Assembly: GCA_040902425.1 (NCBI GenBank)
Contig: JBBDXI010000041.1
Location: 86,427-150,426, forward strand
DNA length: 64,000 nucleotides
Direction: 5' to 3'
Source: JBBDXI01 sp040902425
GTDB taxonomy: Bacteria; Planctomycetota; Phycisphaerae; Phycisphaerales; UBA1924
The notes below the pieces were generated by a model that searched no databases, had not been told where the DNA came from, and saw only the letters and a list, made by a program, of their open reading frames with translations. Positions 62,747 through 64,000 of the stretch are shown piece after piece. The translations under genes and the position numbers were made by a program. Each line of letters opens with the position of its first letter. The first letter of the stretch is position 1.

Positions 62747-64000
62747 GTGGACCCCCTGCCCAGCCCCAGCGCTGCGCCGTCCGACCCGCGCCCCGTCCTC
62801 CCCCCCGCACCCCGCGAGCTCGACCCCGCCGCCGCGGCCACGCTGCGCGACGCCCTCACCCGCGCCGCCTTCGACCACCGCATCTTCCAGACCCTCGGCA
62901 TGGTCGGCGGCCCCGGCTGGAAGGGCTACATGCGCTCCGTCCTCCCGCGCCTCCCCTCGCCCGCCTGCGGCACCCTCGCCCGCTTCTTCATCATCCGCGA
63001 TGACCTCTCCGACGTCCTCCTCGCCCCCGCCCTCGGCGGCCGCGAGGTCCTCGCCGCCCTCCACCACGCGGGCCTGGCCGCGCAAACGCCCGAGGGCTTC
63101 TGGCAGTGCCCCGTCGTCCTCATCCCCGCCCCCGGCGCCCTCGCCTTCAGCGACCCCATCGACGACCCCGCCTCCGGCGACCCCCCCGACGACTTCATCC
63201 TCCCCATCGGCAGCGCCAGCCGCTACGTCGATGACCTCTCCGTCCGCGACCCCGCCGACCTCGCCATCGACCTCGGCTGCGGCCAGGGCTTCCTCGCCCT
63301 CCGAGCCCTCACCCACGCCCGCCGCGCCATTGCCACCGACATCAACCCCCGCGCCCTGGCCTTCGCCCGCGCCAACGCCGCCCTCGCAGGCGCCACCGAG
63401 CGCGTCGACACCCGCCTCGGAAGCTTCTTCGAGCCCCTCGCCGACGCCGCCGGCTCCATCGACCTGCTCACCTGCAACCCCCCCTTCATCATCAACCCCG
63501 CCGCACACGTCACCGCCCTCACCTCCGCCTGGGAGGGAGACGGCATGCTCGAGCACCTCCTCCGCACCACCCCCGGCATGCTGAAGGACGGCGGCTGGGC
63601 CACCATCCTCGGGATCTGGGAACACCAGGGCCCCACCGACTGGGCCGCGCGCATCCCCCCCTGGCTCGACGGCGCCGGCTGCGACGCCCTCATCCTCCAG
63701 TTCCGCACCTACACGCCCGAGGAGTACGGCCAGCACTGGTTCACCCCCGAGGTCCACCCCACCTCCGAGCCCGCCTGGCGCGCCCTCTGCCAGCGCCGCG
63801 GCATCGGCGCGGTCACGTTCGGCGGCGTCATCCTCCGCAAGCGCCGCGGCCCGAACTGGCTCCGCGCCCTGTACACCCTCATCAACCTCCGCACCGGCCC
63901 CGCCGGCGACCAGCTCCGCGCCCTCTTCACCACGCAGACCGCGCTCCAGTCCCTCTCCGCCCCCGACGCCCTCCTCGACCGCCGCCTCCGCGCCTCCGTC
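62747..64000 (+). CDS. Class I SAM-dependent methyltransferase, HemK/PrmC-like (3' end cut by window)
   Basis: 418 codons visible, no stop before the edge. Starts at GTG 62747, two bases after the glyS TAG, so probably co-transcribed. SAM-binding motif I is LAIDLGCGQGFLALRAL, the acidic ribose ligand is in IATDINPRALAFARAN, and motif IV is LLTCNPPFIINP; NPPF suggests N-methylation of a base or amide. A long N-terminal domain (LRDALTRAAFDHRIFQTLG) precedes it, as in PrmC-like and DUF-type Gln methyltransferases. The substrate is not determined. Confidence 0.85.
   Translation, partial: MDPLPSPSAAPSDPRPVLPPAPRELDPAAAATLRDALTRAAFDHRIFQTLGMVGGPGWKGYMRSVLPRLPSPACGTLARFFIIRDDLSDVLLAPALGGREVLAALHHAGLAAQTPEGFWQCPVVLIPAPGALAFSDPIDDPASGDPPDDFILPIGSASRYVDDLSVRDPADLAIDLGCGQGFLALRALTHARRAIATDINPRALAFARANAALAGATERVDTRLGSFFEPLADAAGSIDLLTCNPPFIINPAAHVTALTSAWEGDGMLEHLLRTTPGMLKDGGWATILGIWEHQGPTDWAARIPPWLDGAGCDALILQFRTYTPEEYGQHWFTPEVHPTSEPAWRALCQRRGIGAVTFGGVILRKRRGPNWLRALYTLINLRTGPAGDQLRALFTTQTALQSLSAPDALLDRRLRASV

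Overview
High-GC (mostly 65-77% G+C) bacterial chromosome segment, best explained as a member of the Phycisphaerales/Phycisphaerae (Planctomycetota). Grounds: two secreted proteins end in the paired Cys-rich GC-type dockerin-like repeats typical of that order; there are PEP-CTERM-like C-termini; the type II secretion/prepilin genes, the four-helix-bundle (S23-like) gene and the GxxExxY gene also fit. Three runs of N show a draft, probably metagenome-derived, assembly.

Layout. 1-4848 (minus): a secretion/pilus operon running from two GspG-like pseudopilins through a coiled-coil membrane protein, a GspH/FimT pseudopilin and a small membrane protein to a large secretin cut by the window edge. 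5292-12180: secreted HEAT-repeat protein, MerR-type HTH plus receiver regulator, S23-like gene between inverted repeats, M42 peptidase, YgfZ-like folate protein, dockerin-tagged secreted protein. 12298-20045: ribD, an RNase HII-like protein, tRNA-Leu(CAG), recA with a long N-terminal extension, a PIN toxin-antitoxin pair, tsf and rpsB. 20311-26899: copper P-type ATPase, a gap-broken AsmA-like protein and a lipoprotein. 27253-32678: a co-directional envelope-stress-like block (BON, DUF883-like, DUF1469-like, small membrane protein) followed by two paralogous OmpR-type regulators and a sensor kinase with a degenerate ATPase domain. 32733-41552: prepilin-like protein, dockerin-tagged protein, adenylate kinase-like, Cys-rich copper-storage protein, aldehyde dehydrogenase, Ser/Thr kinase, CNNM/CBS protein. 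41749-51009: PEP-CTERM protein, atpG, double-thioredoxin protein, small and membrane proteins, transglutaminase-like protein, PEP-CTERM remnant, nuoB, beta-helix protein, DUF1643. 51045-57613: FAD monooxygenase, two ketosynthases bracketing a GxxExxY gene, a beta-lactamase-like lipoprotein lacking catalytic residues. 57618-64000: coiled-coil protein, rRNA pseudouridine synthase, YihY family protein, glyS, and a methyltransferase running off the end.

The most unusual signal is a set of short palindromes, several of them inside conserved genes and in frame. Four copies of a 25-base module (GGGTAG foot followed by an 8-bp stem with a 3-base loop) sit in the aldehyde dehydrogenase (one head-to-head pair plus a single) and in the RNase HII-like gene. 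One internal stem pair changes in a compensating way between copies. The GTAG foot plus hairpin matches the known architecture of REP elements mobilised by REP-associated tyrosine transposases, but here the copies are read through as protein. Two other palindrome types interrupt the two ketosynthases, and further inverted or tandem repeats lie beside the S23-like, GxxExxY, tsf/rpsB and glyS genes.

Support differs by gene: household genes are secure from motifs; the secreted and small proteins are named only by architecture. Starts were chosen from ribosome-binding sites and family length, and several are GTG or TTG.
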